The position numbers were made by a program, and so were the translations under genes. This document shows positions 32,989 through 42,154 of a stretch of 64,000 nt of DNA, piece after piece. Origin of the DNA: Mangrovihabitans endophyticus. Its GTDB lineage: Bacteria > Actinomycetota > Actinomycetes > Mycobacteriales > Micromonosporaceae. Numbering within the stretch: position 1 is the first letter of the stretch; every line of letters begins with the position of its first letter. Below the pieces are notes generated by a model. It was not told where the DNA came from and searched no databases. It saw nothing but the letters and a program-made list of their open reading frames with translations. Where the stretch lies: positions 40,980 to 104,979 of the forward strand of contig NZ_BMMX01000004.1 of the NCBI RefSeq assembly GCF_014646155.1, given 5' to 3'.

Positions 32989-33441
32989 GTGCGCTTCTCT
33001 CCTCAATCTGCCTTCTTCGGCATCGTGCTCGTTGGATTGCCGTTCGCCATCGCGGGCGGTTGGGCGATCTTCTCCGCCAGCACCCCGGCTTCCGTCGTCA
33101 GCAACTCGGTCGGGCGCGGCACGCTCGGCCCAGCACCGACGACGGGCGTCGCGACTGAACCGGTGGTTGCCGGGTACGACATGCCGTCTCCGTCCCGATC
33201 TGTCGCCCGGCACGGCCCCGCGGGCCGAGTCCGGCGGCTGACGGCTACCGCGACCGTGGAAGTGCGCGTCACCGCCTCGGCCTCGCCGACCGCGGTACAC
33301 ACGTCGCCGTCCCCTGCCACGTCCGCGGCGCCGACCGTCGACCCGACCACCGACGCGCCGGAGGAACACGGTTCGCCGTCGGTGCCCGCATCGACGGCCT
33401 CGGCCACGCCCCTCACCCCGGTGCTGGCGCCGAAGCAATAA
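32989..33441 (+). CDS. hypothetical secreted or membrane-anchored Ser/Thr/Pro-rich protein
   Basis: A 150-residue protein. A short N-terminus (RFSPQSAFF) and one hydrophobic segment (about 9-30, GIVLVGLPFAIAGGWAIFSAS) act as a signal or anchor. The rest is low-complexity (TSPSPATSAAPTVDPTTDAPEE) and likely extracytoplasmic, disordered and possibly glycosylated. No family is recognised. The GTG at 32989 lacks a strong ribosome-binding site, so the exact start is uncertain. Confidence 0.45.
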   Translation: MRFSPQSAFFGIVLVGLPFAIAGGWAIFSASTPASVVSNSVGRGTLGPAPTTGVATEPVVAGYDMPSPSRSVARHGPAGRVRRLTATATVEVRVTASASPTAVHTSPSPATSAAPTVDPTTDAPEEHGSPSVPASTASATPLTPVLAPKQ

Positions 33442-33452
33442 GCTCCCGGGTC

Positions 33453-34292
33453 GTGGGAGAAGCAGGGGACCGAGCGGGCGTCTCGGCGATACGGCAATTC
33501 GTCACCGGCGCCGGCATGCTGGGCCGGGGGTTGGGTCTCGTCGCCCGGAGCCCACGGCTGCTGCTCCTCGGCATGCTGCCGGCGTTGATCTCCGGGTTGC
33601 TCTACGCGGCTGCGCTGATCACGTTGATCGTCTTTCTGCCCGACCTGACCCGCTGGCTCACCGGATTCGCCGGCGGCTGGCCCACCGGCACGCGCGATCT
33701 GGTGCGGGTGCTGGCTGGTGTGGCCGTCGTCGGCGTGGCCGGGCTGCTCGGGGTGCTCACCTTCACCGCGGTCACGTTGCTGGTCGGGGACCCCTTCTAC
33801 GAGAAGATCTCCGGCCTGGTCGAGGCTCGCTTCGGCGGGGTGCCGGACGAGGTGGAGACGCCGTGGTGGCGCTCGCTCGGGCGGAGCCTGGTCGACTCGG
33901 TGCGGCTGATCGCGCTTTCCGTGCTGTTCGGCGTTCCGCTCTTCGCGTTGGGGTTCCTGCCCGTCGTCGGGCAGACGGTGGTGCCGGTGCTGGGCGCGGC
34001 GGTCGGTGGCTGGCTGCTGGCGGTGGAGCTCACCGGTGTGCCGTTTCAGCGGCGGGGCCGCCGCCTGCGTGATCGCCGCGCGGCGCTGGGGGCGCAGCGG
34101 GCCATGTCGCTGGGATTCGGTGTCGCGGTGTTCCTGTGCTTCCTGATCCCGCTGGGCGCGGTGCTGCTGATGCCGGCCGCAGTGGCCGGGGCGACCTTGC
34201 TCGCCCGGAACGCCCTCGGGCACAACACGGCCGCCACGTCGGTAGGGCCGGGCCGCGCCGGTGCCGGCGGAGCGGAAATGTCGACGACCTGA
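33453..34292 (+). CDS. EI24/CysZ-like domain membrane protein
   Basis: A 279-residue membrane protein of the EI24 family, which includes the sulfate-transport protein CysZ. Blocks are GLGLVARSPRLLLLGMLPALISGLLYAAAL (N-terminal), LLVGDPFYEKISGLVEARFGGVP (about 108-130), SLGRSLVDSVRLIALSVLFGVPLFALGFLPVVGQ and ELTGVPFQRRGRRLRDRR. About five hydrophobic segments. Sulfate transport is possible but not shown; no cys genes adjoin it. It converges with the LacI-family gene. Confidence 0.75.
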   Translation: MGEAGDRAGVSAIRQFVTGAGMLGRGLGLVARSPRLLLLGMLPALISGLLYAAALITLIVFLPDLTRWLTGFAGGWPTGTRDLVRVLAGVAVVGVAGLLGVLTFTAVTLLVGDPFYEKISGLVEARFGGVPDEVETPWWRSLGRSLVDSVRLIALSVLFGVPLFALGFLPVVGQTVVPVLGAAVGGWLLAVELTGVPFQRRGRRLRDRRAALGAQRAMSLGFGVAVFLCFLIPLGAVLLMPAAVAGATLLARNALGHNTAATSVGPGRAGAGGAEMSTT

Positions 34293-34312
34293 TCCCGGGC
34301 GGGGCGCTCGGG

Positions 34313-35329
34313 TCATGCCGATGCACGCACCACCAGCTCGGTCGGCAGGACCACCGCGGAGGTCGCGTCCGATCGGCCACGCACCAGGCCGAGCATCAGC
34401 CGGGCCATGGTGCCGCCCATCTCCACGATCGGTTGCCGCACGGTGGTCAGCGGCGGATCGCTGAGGCGGCTGATTTCGACGTCGTCGAAGCCGATGACCG
34501 CGACGTCCTCGGGCACCCGACGTCCGGCGCGGCGCAGGGTCTGCAAGGCGCCGTGCGCCATCATGTCGGATGCGACGAAGACCGCGTCCAGCGTCGGGTC
34601 GGTGGACAGCAGCTCACCCATCGCCCGCACACCGGACTCCCGGGTGAAATCGCCGACCGCGATGAGCGTGCCCATGCCGGCCCGGTCGACGGTAGCCCGA
34701 TAGCCGTTCAGCCGGTCGATGCCGGCGACCATGTCCTGCGGCCCGGCGATCGTGGCGACGCGACGCCGGCCGCTGGTGAGCAGGTGTTCGACGGCGGTGG
34801 TGACGCCGCCGAAATGGTCCACGTCGACGTAGGGCACCGCCGCCTCGGAAGGGGTCAACGGGCGACCGCTGCACACCACCGGGATGCCCAGCCGGGCCAG
34901 TGCGCCCGGCAGCGGGTCGGCGCCGTGCATCGACGCGAACATGACACCGTCGACGTGCCCGGCCATCGCATAGCGCTCGACCCGGTCGTGGCTGGCCGCC
35001 GAGCCGGCCATCATCAGCACCAGTTGCTTGTCCGCGGCCTCCAGCTCGGTGCTGACACCGCGGATCACCGCCGGGAAGAACATGTCGTCGGAGAACACCC
35101 GGCTCGCGCTTTCCGGCAGGATCAACGCGATCGACTCGGTGCGCTGCGTGACCAGGCTGCGAGCCGCCTGGTTGGGCACGTATCCGAGCTCCTCGACGGC
35201 TTGGTGCACCGCTTCCCGGATGGCGGTCGCCACCGTGGTGGAACCGTTGACGACGCGGGAGACGGTCGCCCGGGAGACGCCGGCGCGCCGGGCCACCGCC
35301 TCAAGGGTCGGCCGCTCCCGCGTCACCAT
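34313..35329 (-). CDS. LacI-family transcriptional regulator
   Basis: A 338-residue repressor. The LacI HTH is at about 8-30 (TLEAVARRAGVSRATVSRVVNG) with hinge helix NQAARSLVTQRTESIALILPE. The periplasmic-binding-like sugar domain fills residues 65-330. It starts 4 bp after the beta-glucosidase stop, in the same operon, so it should control that operon in response to a beta-glucoside or its product. No clear CCGG- or GCGC-centred LacI operator was identified in the 128 bp upstream of the operon. Confidence 0.88.
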   Translation of the reverse strand: MVTRERPTLEAVARRAGVSRATVSRVVNGSTTVATAIREAVHQAVEELGYVPNQAARSLVTQRTESIALILPESASRVFSDDMFFPAVIRGVSTELEAADKQLVLMMAGSAASHDRVERYAMAGHVDGVMFASMHGADPLPGALARLGIPVVCSGRPLTPSEAAVPYVDVDHFGGVTTAVEHLLTSGRRRVATIAGPQDMVAGIDRLNGYRATVDRAGMGTLIAVGDFTRESGVRAMGELLSTDPTLDAVFVASDMMAHGALQTLRRAGRRVPEDVAVIGFDDVEISRLSDPPLTTVRQPIVEMGGTMARLMLGLVRGRSDATSAVVLPTELVVRASA

Positions 35330-35333
35330 CGCA

Positions 35334-36752
35334 TCACTCCAAGCCGTTGCGGCGGATCACGTCCGAATACCAGCGGGCGCTGTCCTTCAGCACACGTGCC
35401 TGGGTCGCGTAGTCGACGTGCACGATGCCGAAGCGCTTGTCATAGCCCTCGGCCCATTCGAAGTTGTCCATCAGAGACCACACAAAGTATCCCCTCAGGT
35501 CCACCCCGCGAGAAATGGCCTCATGGCAGGCCCGGAGGTGGCCGTCGAGGTATTCGATGCGCTTCGTGTCGCGCACGCGGCCGTCCTCGGGGGACGGCCC
35601 GTCCGGGTACGCGGCACCGTTCTCGGTGATCAACATGGCGGTGCCGGGGTAGTCGTTACTGATCCGGTTAAGTAGCCGCGTCAGCGCCGCCGGCTCGATC
35701 TGCCAGTTCATGTCCGTGACCGGTCCGACCGGTTCCCGGACCGCGATGCCCTCGGTGCCCGGCGCGTCCGGCGACGCCGGCTGGCCGGGCTTCGCGAAGA
35801 CGTACGACGGCTGATAGAAGTTCACGCCCAGCACGTCGATCGGCGCGTTGATGATCTTCTCGTCGCCGTCTCGGATGAACGCGAGGTCGACGAACCGGCT
35901 CATGTGTTCGCGCACGTCGTCGGGGTATCGGCCGATCAGCAACGGGTCGAAGAAGATCCGGTTGTGCAGTCCGTCGACGATGCGCGCGGCCTGCACGTCG
36001 GCCGGATTGCTCTCGTCCACCGGATAGACCGCGTTCGGGTTCAGCGTGATGCTGATGCTCTGCGCACCCGCCGTGCGCAGTGCCTGGGCGGCCAGACCAT
36101 GCCCGAGCATGAGATGGTGCACCGCGCGGAAGGTGGATGCCGGGTCGGTGATCCCGGGGGCGTGCCGCCCGCTGCCGTACCCCAGATAGGCCGAGCACCA
36201 GGGCTCGTTGAGTGTGGTCCAGGTGCGCACCCGGTCACCGAGCCGGGCGTGCATGATCTGGGCGTACTCGGCGAAGGCCTCGGCGGTCTCCCGGACCGTC
36301 CAGCCACCGCGATCCTGCAGGGTCTGCGGCAGGTCCCAGTGGTAGAGCGTGACCACCGGGTCAATGCCCTTGCTGATCAGTTCGTCGGTCAGCCGGTCGT
36401 AGAAGTCCAGCCCACGCGGGTTGACCGGGCCGGTGCCGTCCGGCTGGATCCGAGGCCAGGCCACCGAGAAGCGGTACGAGGCCAGGCCGAGGTCCGCCAT
36501 GATCGCGACATCCTCGGCGTACCGGTGATAGTGATCGCAGGCCACATCGCCGGTGTGCCCGGCGAACACCCTCCCCGGCGTCCGGCTGAACGTGTCCCAG
36601 ATGGACGATCCGCGGCCGTCGTCGTTGGCTGCGCCTTCGATCTGGTACGACGCCGTTGCCGCACCCCAGACGAAATCGTCCGGGAAGACCAAGCCGGTCC
36701 CTTTCGGTTCACTGCCCGACTCCGCCGTCGCGGACGTGACGGTTGCCGTCAT
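35334..36752 (-). CDS. GH1 family beta-glucosidase
   Basis: A 472-residue intracellular retaining beta-glycosidase. The N-terminal GH1 signature FVWGAATASYQIEGA is at about 28-42. The acid/base Glu183 is in TLNEP and the nucleophile Glu377 in ITENG; YFVWSLMDNFEWAEGY marks the aglycone side near residue 425. It probably hydrolyses cellobiose or related glucosides. No sugar transporter genes adjoin it. The ATG at 36752 has GTGAGG just upstream. Confidence 0.92.
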   Translation of the reverse strand: MTATVTSATAESGSEPKGTGLVFPDDFVWGAATASYQIEGAANDDGRGSSIWDTFSRTPGRVFAGHTGDVACDHYHRYAEDVAIMADLGLASYRFSVAWPRIQPDGTGPVNPRGLDFYDRLTDELISKGIDPVVTLYHWDLPQTLQDRGGWTVRETAEAFAEYAQIMHARLGDRVRTWTTLNEPWCSAYLGYGSGRHAPGITDPASTFRAVHHLMLGHGLAAQALRTAGAQSISITLNPNAVYPVDESNPADVQAARIVDGLHNRIFFDPLLIGRYPDDVREHMSRFVDLAFIRDGDEKIINAPIDVLGVNFYQPSYVFAKPGQPASPDAPGTEGIAVREPVGPVTDMNWQIEPAALTRLLNRISNDYPGTAMLITENGAAYPDGPSPEDGRVRDTKRIEYLDGHLRACHEAISRGVDLRGYFVWSLMDNFEWAEGYDKRFGIVHVDYATQARVLKDSARWYSDVIRRNGLE

Positions 36753-36880
36753 GCCTCACCGCTCCCTGCGCGATCGTTCCGGCCGACAGAATCTGGCCGG
36801 ACTTAACCGGTACAGCGTACGGCGAATAACTCGCGCGGGGGACCTCCAAAAGTTGCGAAACGCCTCCGGACCGGACGATG

Positions 36881-37639
36881 TCAGCCCGCGCGCAGTGCCG
36901 CGATCAGTCGTGGATCTCCGGTTACCGTGAGAGCGTCCGTTCCCTGGCGACCCATCAGCGTGAGGAGGAGATCGCTGGCTGTGCCGGTTGCCTCGGCACG
37001 CGCGTGATGATCGTCGCTGTCCAGGATCGTGCCGGTGTCCAGCAGGGCGATGCCAGCGCCGCGAAGGCGGACGAACCACTCATAAGCCGCATCGGTGGCC
37101 ACCAGGTGCGCGACGCCGTGCATGTCGGTCGCGCCCTGCCGGCGGCCGGCGGGCAGCCACGTGTCGAGGATCTCGTTGACGCCGTCCGCGGCGAGCTTGG
37201 TCTCGATCGGGCGTGGCCGTCCGGCGGCTGCCTCCGCGTCCCAGCGGTGCACGGCCACCTCGTGCGCCACCCGGCGATGCCAGAAGCCGGCGCGCTTGGG
37301 CTGGGCCGGCCAGGTCCAGGCGGGAAAGTCCGGGTCGAGCGCGTCGAGAGTCTCGATGGTGCCGGTCATCTCCCGATGCAGCGACTCCAGCGCCTCGGAC
37401 CACGGCGGCCGTGGCGGTGTGACCCGGTCTTCCGGCTTGGTGATGACCCCCCGCGGCGTGATCTCCCGGACCCAGTGCAGCAAGACGGTGAGGTGCTCGA
37501 CCAGGTCGGCCACCGTCCACCCGGGACAGCCGGGAACGGCGGCCTCGGGCCCGGCCTCGGTGACCGCGTCCTTCAGGGACGGGCCGTCGGCGCGCAGCGC
37601 CGCCAGCCAGAACTCCTTCGTCGCGTGCAGTCTGTTCAT
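36881..37639 (-). CDS. maleylpyruvate isomerase-fold, mycothiol-dependent enzyme family protein
   Basis: A 252-residue MDMPI/DinB-like four-helix-bundle protein. The N-terminal part (LHATKEFWLAALRADG, VPGCPGWTVADLVEHLTVLLHWV) and the second block FWHRRVAHEVAVHRWDAEAA give the His/Glu/Asp metal triad typical of mycothiol-dependent maleylpyruvate isomerases. The C-terminal SCP2-like portion ends DALTVTGDPRLIAALRAG. The substrate is unknown. Chosen start ATG 37639 with GGGAGAA; the frame opens 14 codons further up. It fits the mycothiol biosynthesis gene in this window. Confidence 0.8.
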   Translation of the reverse strand: MNRLHATKEFWLAALRADGPSLKDAVTEAGPEAAVPGCPGWTVADLVEHLTVLLHWVREITPRGVITKPEDRVTPPRPPWSEALESLHREMTGTIETLDALDPDFPAWTWPAQPKRAGFWHRRVAHEVAVHRWDAEAAAGRPRPIETKLAADGVNEILDTWLPAGRRQGATDMHGVAHLVATDAAYEWFVRLRGAGIALLDTGTILDSDDHHARAEATGTASDLLLTLMGRQGTDALTVTGDPRLIAALRAG

Positions 37640-37694
37640 TGCAGATTCTCCCGCTGGGGCGCCGACCGCCGGATGAGCCAAAGACGGATGAGCC

Positions 37695-37700
37695 TAGGGT
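37695..37700 (+). promoter_or_regulatory. -10 box (TAGGGT) of a leaderless promoter for murB
   Basis: TAGGGT ends 7 nt before GTG 37708 and overlaps the alternative GTG at 37699, so it favours 37708 as the murB start. Confidence 0.5.
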
Positions 37701-37707
37701 GAAGGCC

Positions 37708-38796
37708 GTGCCCGACGTTAATGCCCATTCCGTGGATGCCGTATCCGTGAAGAGTGACAATTCGCTGGAGCCGCTGACGACGCTACGCCTCGGTGGCAAG
37801 GCCAGCACCTTGGCGGTGGTGTCAGAAACCCGCGAGCTGGTCGACACGGTGCGTGGTTGCGGTGGATCCGCCGAGCCGGTCCTGATCCTCGCCGGTGGCA
37901 GCAACGTGGTGATCGGCGACGACGGATTCCCCGGCACGGTGGTGCTGCTACGCACCCGAGGCGTGCGGGAGATCGCGCGGCGCGCCGACGAGGTGGTGCT
38001 GCGGGTGGCCGCCGGCGAGCCGTGGGACGGCTTCGTGGCCGACGTCGTGCAACGCGGGCTGTCCGGCGTCGAGTGCCTGTCCGGGATTCCCGGCTCGGCG
38101 GGTGCCACCCCGATCCAGAACGTCGGCGCGTACGGGCAGGAGGTCGCGGAGACCATCGTGGCGGTGCACGTGTACGACCGGGAAACCGACCGCGTCGTCG
38201 AGATGCCCGCGGCGGAGTGCGGCTTCGCGTACCGGACCAGCGTGTTCAAACACAGCGCGCGATGGGTCGTGCTGGAGGTGGACTTCCAGCTCACCGCCGC
38301 GGCGGAGTCGGTGCCGATCCGCTACGCCGAGCTGGCCCGGCGGCTCGGGGTCGCCGTGGGTGATCGCGTCCCGCTGGACCAGGCGCGGGACACCGTGCTG
38401 AAGCTGCGTGCCGGCAAGGGCATGGTGCTGGACCGCGACGACCCGGACACGTGGTCGGTGGGTTCCTTCTTCACCAACCCGGTGCTCGACGCGGACGCCT
38501 GGGACGGGCTGCGCGGCCGGGTGGGCGCCGACGGCGCGGAACCGCCGAGCTGGCCGGCCGGGGACGGCGCGGTCAAGGTCCCGGCCGCCTGGCTGATCGA
38601 GCGGGCCGGCTTTCACAAGGGCTACGCGGGTGACGGTGTGGCGATCTCCACCAAGCACACCCTGGCCCTGACCAACCGCGGCACCGGCACGACGGGCGCG
38701 CTGCTCGCGCTGGCCCGAGAGATCCGCGACGGCGTGCACGACCGGTTCGGCGTCCTCCTGCACCCGGAGCCGGTGCTGGTGAACTGCGCCCTCTGA
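37708..38796 (+). CDS. murB: UDP-N-acetylmuramate dehydrogenase (MurB)
   Basis: A 362-residue FAD enzyme of peptidoglycan synthesis that reduces UDP-GlcNAc-enolpyruvate with NADPH to UDP-MurNAc. FAD-binding features are LAGGSNVVIGDDGFPGTVV and the pyrophosphate loop GIPGSAGATPIQNVGAYGQEV. Catalytic residues by pattern are Arg176 (FAYRTSVFK), Ser253 (GSFFTNP) and Glu354 (HPEPVL). The region between Ser and Glu is of the long type. It stands alone, divergent from the MDMPI gene. Confidence 0.92.
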   Translation: MPDVNAHSVDAVSVKSDNSLEPLTTLRLGGKASTLAVVSETRELVDTVRGCGGSAEPVLILAGGSNVVIGDDGFPGTVVLLRTRGVREIARRADEVVLRVAAGEPWDGFVADVVQRGLSGVECLSGIPGSAGATPIQNVGAYGQEVAETIVAVHVYDRETDRVVEMPAAECGFAYRTSVFKHSARWVVLEVDFQLTAAAESVPIRYAELARRLGVAVGDRVPLDQARDTVLKLRAGKGMVLDRDDPDTWSVGSFFTNPVLDADAWDGLRGRVGADGAEPPSWPAGDGAVKVPAAWLIERAGFHKGYAGDGVAISTKHTLALTNRGTGTTGALLALAREIRDGVHDRFGVLLHPEPVLVNCAL

Positions 38797-38828
38797 ACCG
38801 CCCTCCGAGACACCATGCCCGGGTGATC

Positions 38829-38856
38829 CTCGCGGACCGGCCACGCGCGCCGATAA
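38829..38856 (+). promoter_or_regulatory. sigma-28 (FliA)-type promoter upstream of the OmpR-family regulator
   Basis: CTCG at 38829-38832 and GCCGATAA at 38849-38856 are spaced by 16 bp. GCCGATAA is the exact sigma-28 -10 consensus. It lies 168 bp before the regulator, leaving a long leader that also holds a 10-bp palindrome atagcgctat (38896-38905). Confidence 0.7.
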
Positions 38857-39024
38857 GAACGCCTAAGCTATGACTGTTCGTATTTAGGGCATGACATAGC
38901 GCTATTTCGGCTTCTGCGCGTTTCCTGCGCGCCGACAGGCGTGCCGCGCCCATGGGCGCGTAACGGGGGTTTGGGCGATGGGTTCAACGATCTCGACGTG
39001 CGTCGGTGACGTGGGTGGTGCTCC

Positions 39025-39723
39025 ATGAGCCGACTGCTGGTCGTGGAGGACGATCCGGACATCGCGCTGGCTCTCCGGCTGCTGTTCAGCCGCGCGGGCT
39101 ACGACGTGGCGCAGGCCGGCGACGGGCGTACCGGCCTGAAGGAGGCCTATGCCGAACACCCGGACCTGGTGGTGCTCGACGTCGGCCTTCCGGAGATGGA
39201 CGGCTGGCAGGTGCTCGAGCGGCTGCGCGACGTCTCCGACGTGCCGGTCCTGGTGCTGACCGCGCACGGTCAGGAGGCGGAGAAGGTCCGCGGCCTGCGC
39301 GGCGGTGCCGACGACTACCTGACCAAGCCGTTCGCCAACAACGAGCTGCTGGCCCGGGTCGAAGCCCTGCTGCGCCGGTCCTCGGCCGGGCAGAACAACT
39401 GGGCCAGTCAGGTCTACGACGACGGCTTGGTGCACCTCGACCCGACCAAACGGCGGGTCTATGTCAAGGGCGACGAGAAGCGGCTGACGCCCACCGAGTT
39501 CCGGCTGCTCAATGCCTTGGTGCGGCATGCCGGAGCGGTGTTGTCGCCGAACCAGTTGCTGACCCAGGCATGGGACGACCCGACGGGTATCGGCCAGGAA
39601 CGGGTCAAGTTCGCGGTGCTGCGACTGCGCCGCAAGCTCGGTTGGTCGGACCCGGAGGACTCGCCCATCGAGTCCGTCCGCGGGTTCGGTTACCGCTACC
39701 GCCGGCCGGGTGCGGACACCTGA
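39025..39723 (+). CDS. OmpR/PhoB-family response regulator
   Basis: A 232-residue two-component regulator. The receiver (1-120) has acidic pair Glu8/Asp9, phospho-acceptor Asp52 (VVLDVGLPEMDG) and Lys in YLTKPF near 101. The winged-helix DNA-binding domain (about 130-228) contains RLTPTEFRLLNALVRHAG and IESVRGFGYRYR. No kinase is adjacent. Its place behind a sigma-28-type promoter and directly before the chemotaxis operon suggests a role in motility control. Its targets are unknown. Confidence 0.85.
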   Translation: MSRLLVVEDDPDIALALRLLFSRAGYDVAQAGDGRTGLKEAYAEHPDLVVLDVGLPEMDGWQVLERLRDVSDVPVLVLTAHGQEAEKVRGLRGGADDYLTKPFANNELLARVEALLRRSSAGQNNWASQVYDDGLVHLDPTKRRVYVKGDEKRLTPTEFRLLNALVRHAGAVLSPNQLLTQAWDDPTGIGQERVKFAVLRLRRKLGWSDPEDSPIESVRGFGYRYRRPGADT

Positions 39724-39759
39724 GCGGCAAGCGTCGCCGGGCCTCGTCGGGTCAAGGCG

Positions 39760-39787
39760 CTCAGGTAGCACGTCAACGGGTCGATCA
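39760..39787 (+). promoter_or_regulatory. sigma-28 (FliA)-type promoter upstream of cheA
   Basis: CTCA at 39760-39763, a 16-bp spacer, then GTCGATCA at 39780-39787 (6 of 8 match to GCCGATAA). The -10 is 32 bp before the cheA GTG. Confidence 0.6.
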
Positions 39788-39819
39788 GGGTCTTGGAACG
39801 TCGTCGGGAGGCAGGCGCT

Positions 39820-42153
39820 GTGGAAGAACTTGGTGAGATCGTCGGCGAATTCCTCATGGAGAGCCACGAGAACCTGGACCAGATTGACCGGGATCTCGTG
39901 GACCTGGAACAGGAGCCGAACTCGCGCGATCTGATCTCGCGCATCTTCCGGGCCATTCACACCATCAAGGGCACCAGCGGTTTCCTGGCATTCAGCCGCC
40001 TGGAAGCCCTGGCGCACGCCGGGGAGTCGCTGCTGTCGAAGCTGCGCGACGGCGTGCTACCGGTGACCCCGGAGACCATCACCACGTTGCTGGCCACCAT
40101 CGACGGCGTCCGGGCGATGCTTGCCGCGATCGAGGAGAACGGCAGCGACGACGTCAACGTGGAGAGCGTGATCAGCTCCATCCACGCGCAGATGGACACC
40201 GAGGCCGCCGCGGCCCCGGCCGAGGCTGCGGCGACGCCCGAGGTCGCCGCCGAGCCGCCCGCCGCGGAGGCCGTCCGGCCCGCGCCGGAGCCCGTCGAGG
40301 GGCAGCGCAAGCCGCTCGGCGAGATGCTTGTGGAAAGCGGCGCGGCCCAGCCCTCCGACGTGGGCTCGGCGCTGCAGCAGCAGTTGGAGGGTGACGAGCG
40401 CAAGCTCGGCACGATCCTGCTGGAGGAGGGCAAGGCCCAGCCCACGGCGGTGACCGAGGCGCTGCAGGCACAAACGCCCAAGCGCAGCGTCGCGGATCAG
40501 ACCATCCGCGTCGACGTGGACCTGCTGGACAGCCTGATGAACATGGTCGGTGAACTGGTGCTGGCCCGCAACCAACTGGTCCGGGGCGTGACCGAGCTCG
40601 GCGACACCGGGCTGGTGCGCAGCGCGCAGCGGCTCGGCATGATCACCAGTGAGCTGCAAGAAGGCATCATGAAGACCCGCATGCAGCCGATCGACCACAT
40701 CTGGTCCAAGCTGCCGCGCGTGGTCCGGGACCTGAGCAGCTCGCTCGGCAAGCAGGTCCAGTTGGTGATGGAGGGCAAGGAGACCGAGCTCGACCGCAGC
40801 CTGCTCGAAGCGGTCAAGGACCCGCTGACCCACCTGGTGCGCAACGCCGTCGACCACGGCATCGAGGACGTCGAGCGCCGCGCCGCCGCAGGCAAGGACC
40901 CGGAGGGCACTCTCACCCTGCGCGCCTATCACGAGGGCGGGCACGTCGCCGTCGAGGTCGGCGACAACGGTGCGGGCATGGATGTGGACCGCATCGCGGC
41001 GAAGGCGGTGGAGAAGGGTCTGTTGCGCGCCGAACAGATCGCCGGCATGGACAAGCGGGACATCATGGCGATGGTGTTCCAGCCCGGCTTCTCCACCGCG
41101 GCCAAGGTGACCAACGTGTCCGGCCGCGGCGTCGGCATGGACGTGGTGAAGACCAACATCGAGCGGATCGGCGGCACGGTCAGCGTGGACTCGACGCTGG
41201 GCGAGGGCACCACATGGCGCCTCACCATCCCGCTCACCCTGGCCATCATCCAGGCGCTCACCGTCGACTGCGGCGACCAGCGCTACGTCGTGCCGCAGGT
41301 GGCGGTGCTGGAGCTGGTCTACATCGACGGCCAGAGCACGAAGATCGAGTACGCCTCCGGCGCCCCGGTGTACCGGCTGCGCGGCAAGCTGTTGCCGCTG
41401 GTCCGGCTGGACCGTGCGCTCGGCCTGGACGTGGGCGGCGACCAAGGCGTCTACATCATGGTGCTGCAAGCCGACGGCCGTCGTTTCGGCCTGGTGGTGG
41501 ACCGGGTGCTGAACACCGAAGAGGTCGTCGTCAAGGCGCTGAACAGCCGATTCAAGGACATCGGCATGTACGCCGGGGCGACCATCCTGGGCGACGGCAA
41601 GGTGGGCCTGATCCTCGACGTCTCCTCCCTCGCCCGCCGCTCCCACCTGGCGGTGGGTTCCGAACGGGAGAACGCCACCGGCACCTCCCGCGGGTCCGGC
41701 GGCACCGGCTCGGGCGAGCGGCTGCTCATCACCGCGGTCGGCGAACGCCGGCTGGCGATCCCACTGGACACGGTCACCCGGCTGGAGGAGTTCCCGCGCG
41801 ACAAGATCGAGCACGCGGGCTCCCGGGAAGTGGTCCAGTACCGCAACCAGATCCTGCCGCTGTTCCGGCTCTCCCATGTGCTCGGCACCTACAGCGAGGA
41901 GCCGGACAGCGACACCGTCCCGGTGGTGGTCTACAGCGAGGCCGGCCGCAGCGTCGCGCTGGTGGTGGACCGGATCGTGGACATCGCGGAGAACTCCACC
42001 AACGTGCGCCGCGAGGCCGAGGACGACGGGCTGCTCGGCACCGCGGTGATCCAGCAGCGGGTCACCGAGCTGCTGGACATCCGCCGCGCGATCCTCGCCG
42101 CGGACCCGAACTTCTACCGCGACGCGGACGACGAGATGTTGGTGGAGGCCTGA
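39820..42153 (+). CDS. cheA: chemotaxis histidine kinase CheA
   Basis: A 777-residue signalling kinase. The Hpt domain (P1) has phospho-acceptor His47 in RAIHTIKGTSG. A linker (about 120-225) has no clear P2 but contains two similar segments (KPLGEMLVESGAAQPSDVGSAL, KLGTILLEEGKAQPTAVTEAL). P3 dimerisation (DLLDSLMNMVGELVLARNQL) and the P4 ATPase follow, with N-box RNAVDHG (Asn342) and GRGVGMDVV. Two CheW-like P5 domains (about 470-610 and 632-765) are present rather than one. GTG start with GGGAGG. It phosphorylates CheY and CheB in response to receptors encoded elsewhere. Confidence 0.93.
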   Translation: MEELGEIVGEFLMESHENLDQIDRDLVDLEQEPNSRDLISRIFRAIHTIKGTSGFLAFSRLEALAHAGESLLSKLRDGVLPVTPETITTLLATIDGVRAMLAAIEENGSDDVNVESVISSIHAQMDTEAAAAPAEAAATPEVAAEPPAAEAVRPAPEPVEGQRKPLGEMLVESGAAQPSDVGSALQQQLEGDERKLGTILLEEGKAQPTAVTEALQAQTPKRSVADQTIRVDVDLLDSLMNMVGELVLARNQLVRGVTELGDTGLVRSAQRLGMITSELQEGIMKTRMQPIDHIWSKLPRVVRDLSSSLGKQVQLVMEGKETELDRSLLEAVKDPLTHLVRNAVDHGIEDVERRAAAGKDPEGTLTLRAYHEGGHVAVEVGDNGAGMDVDRIAAKAVEKGLLRAEQIAGMDKRDIMAMVFQPGFSTAAKVTNVSGRGVGMDVVKTNIERIGGTVSVDSTLGEGTTWRLTIPLTLAIIQALTVDCGDQRYVVPQVAVLELVYIDGQSTKIEYASGAPVYRLRGKLLPLVRLDRALGLDVGGDQGVYIMVLQADGRRFGLVVDRVLNTEEVVVKALNSRFKDIGMYAGATILGDGKVGLILDVSSLARRSHLAVGSERENATGTSRGSGGTGSGERLLITAVGERRLAIPLDTVTRLEEFPRDKIEHAGSREVVQYRNQILPLFRLSHVLGTYSEEPDSDTVPVVVYSEAGRSVALVVDRIVDIAENSTNVRREAEDDGLLGTAVIQQRVTELLDIRRAILAADPNFYRDADDEMLVEA

Positions 42154-42154
42154 C

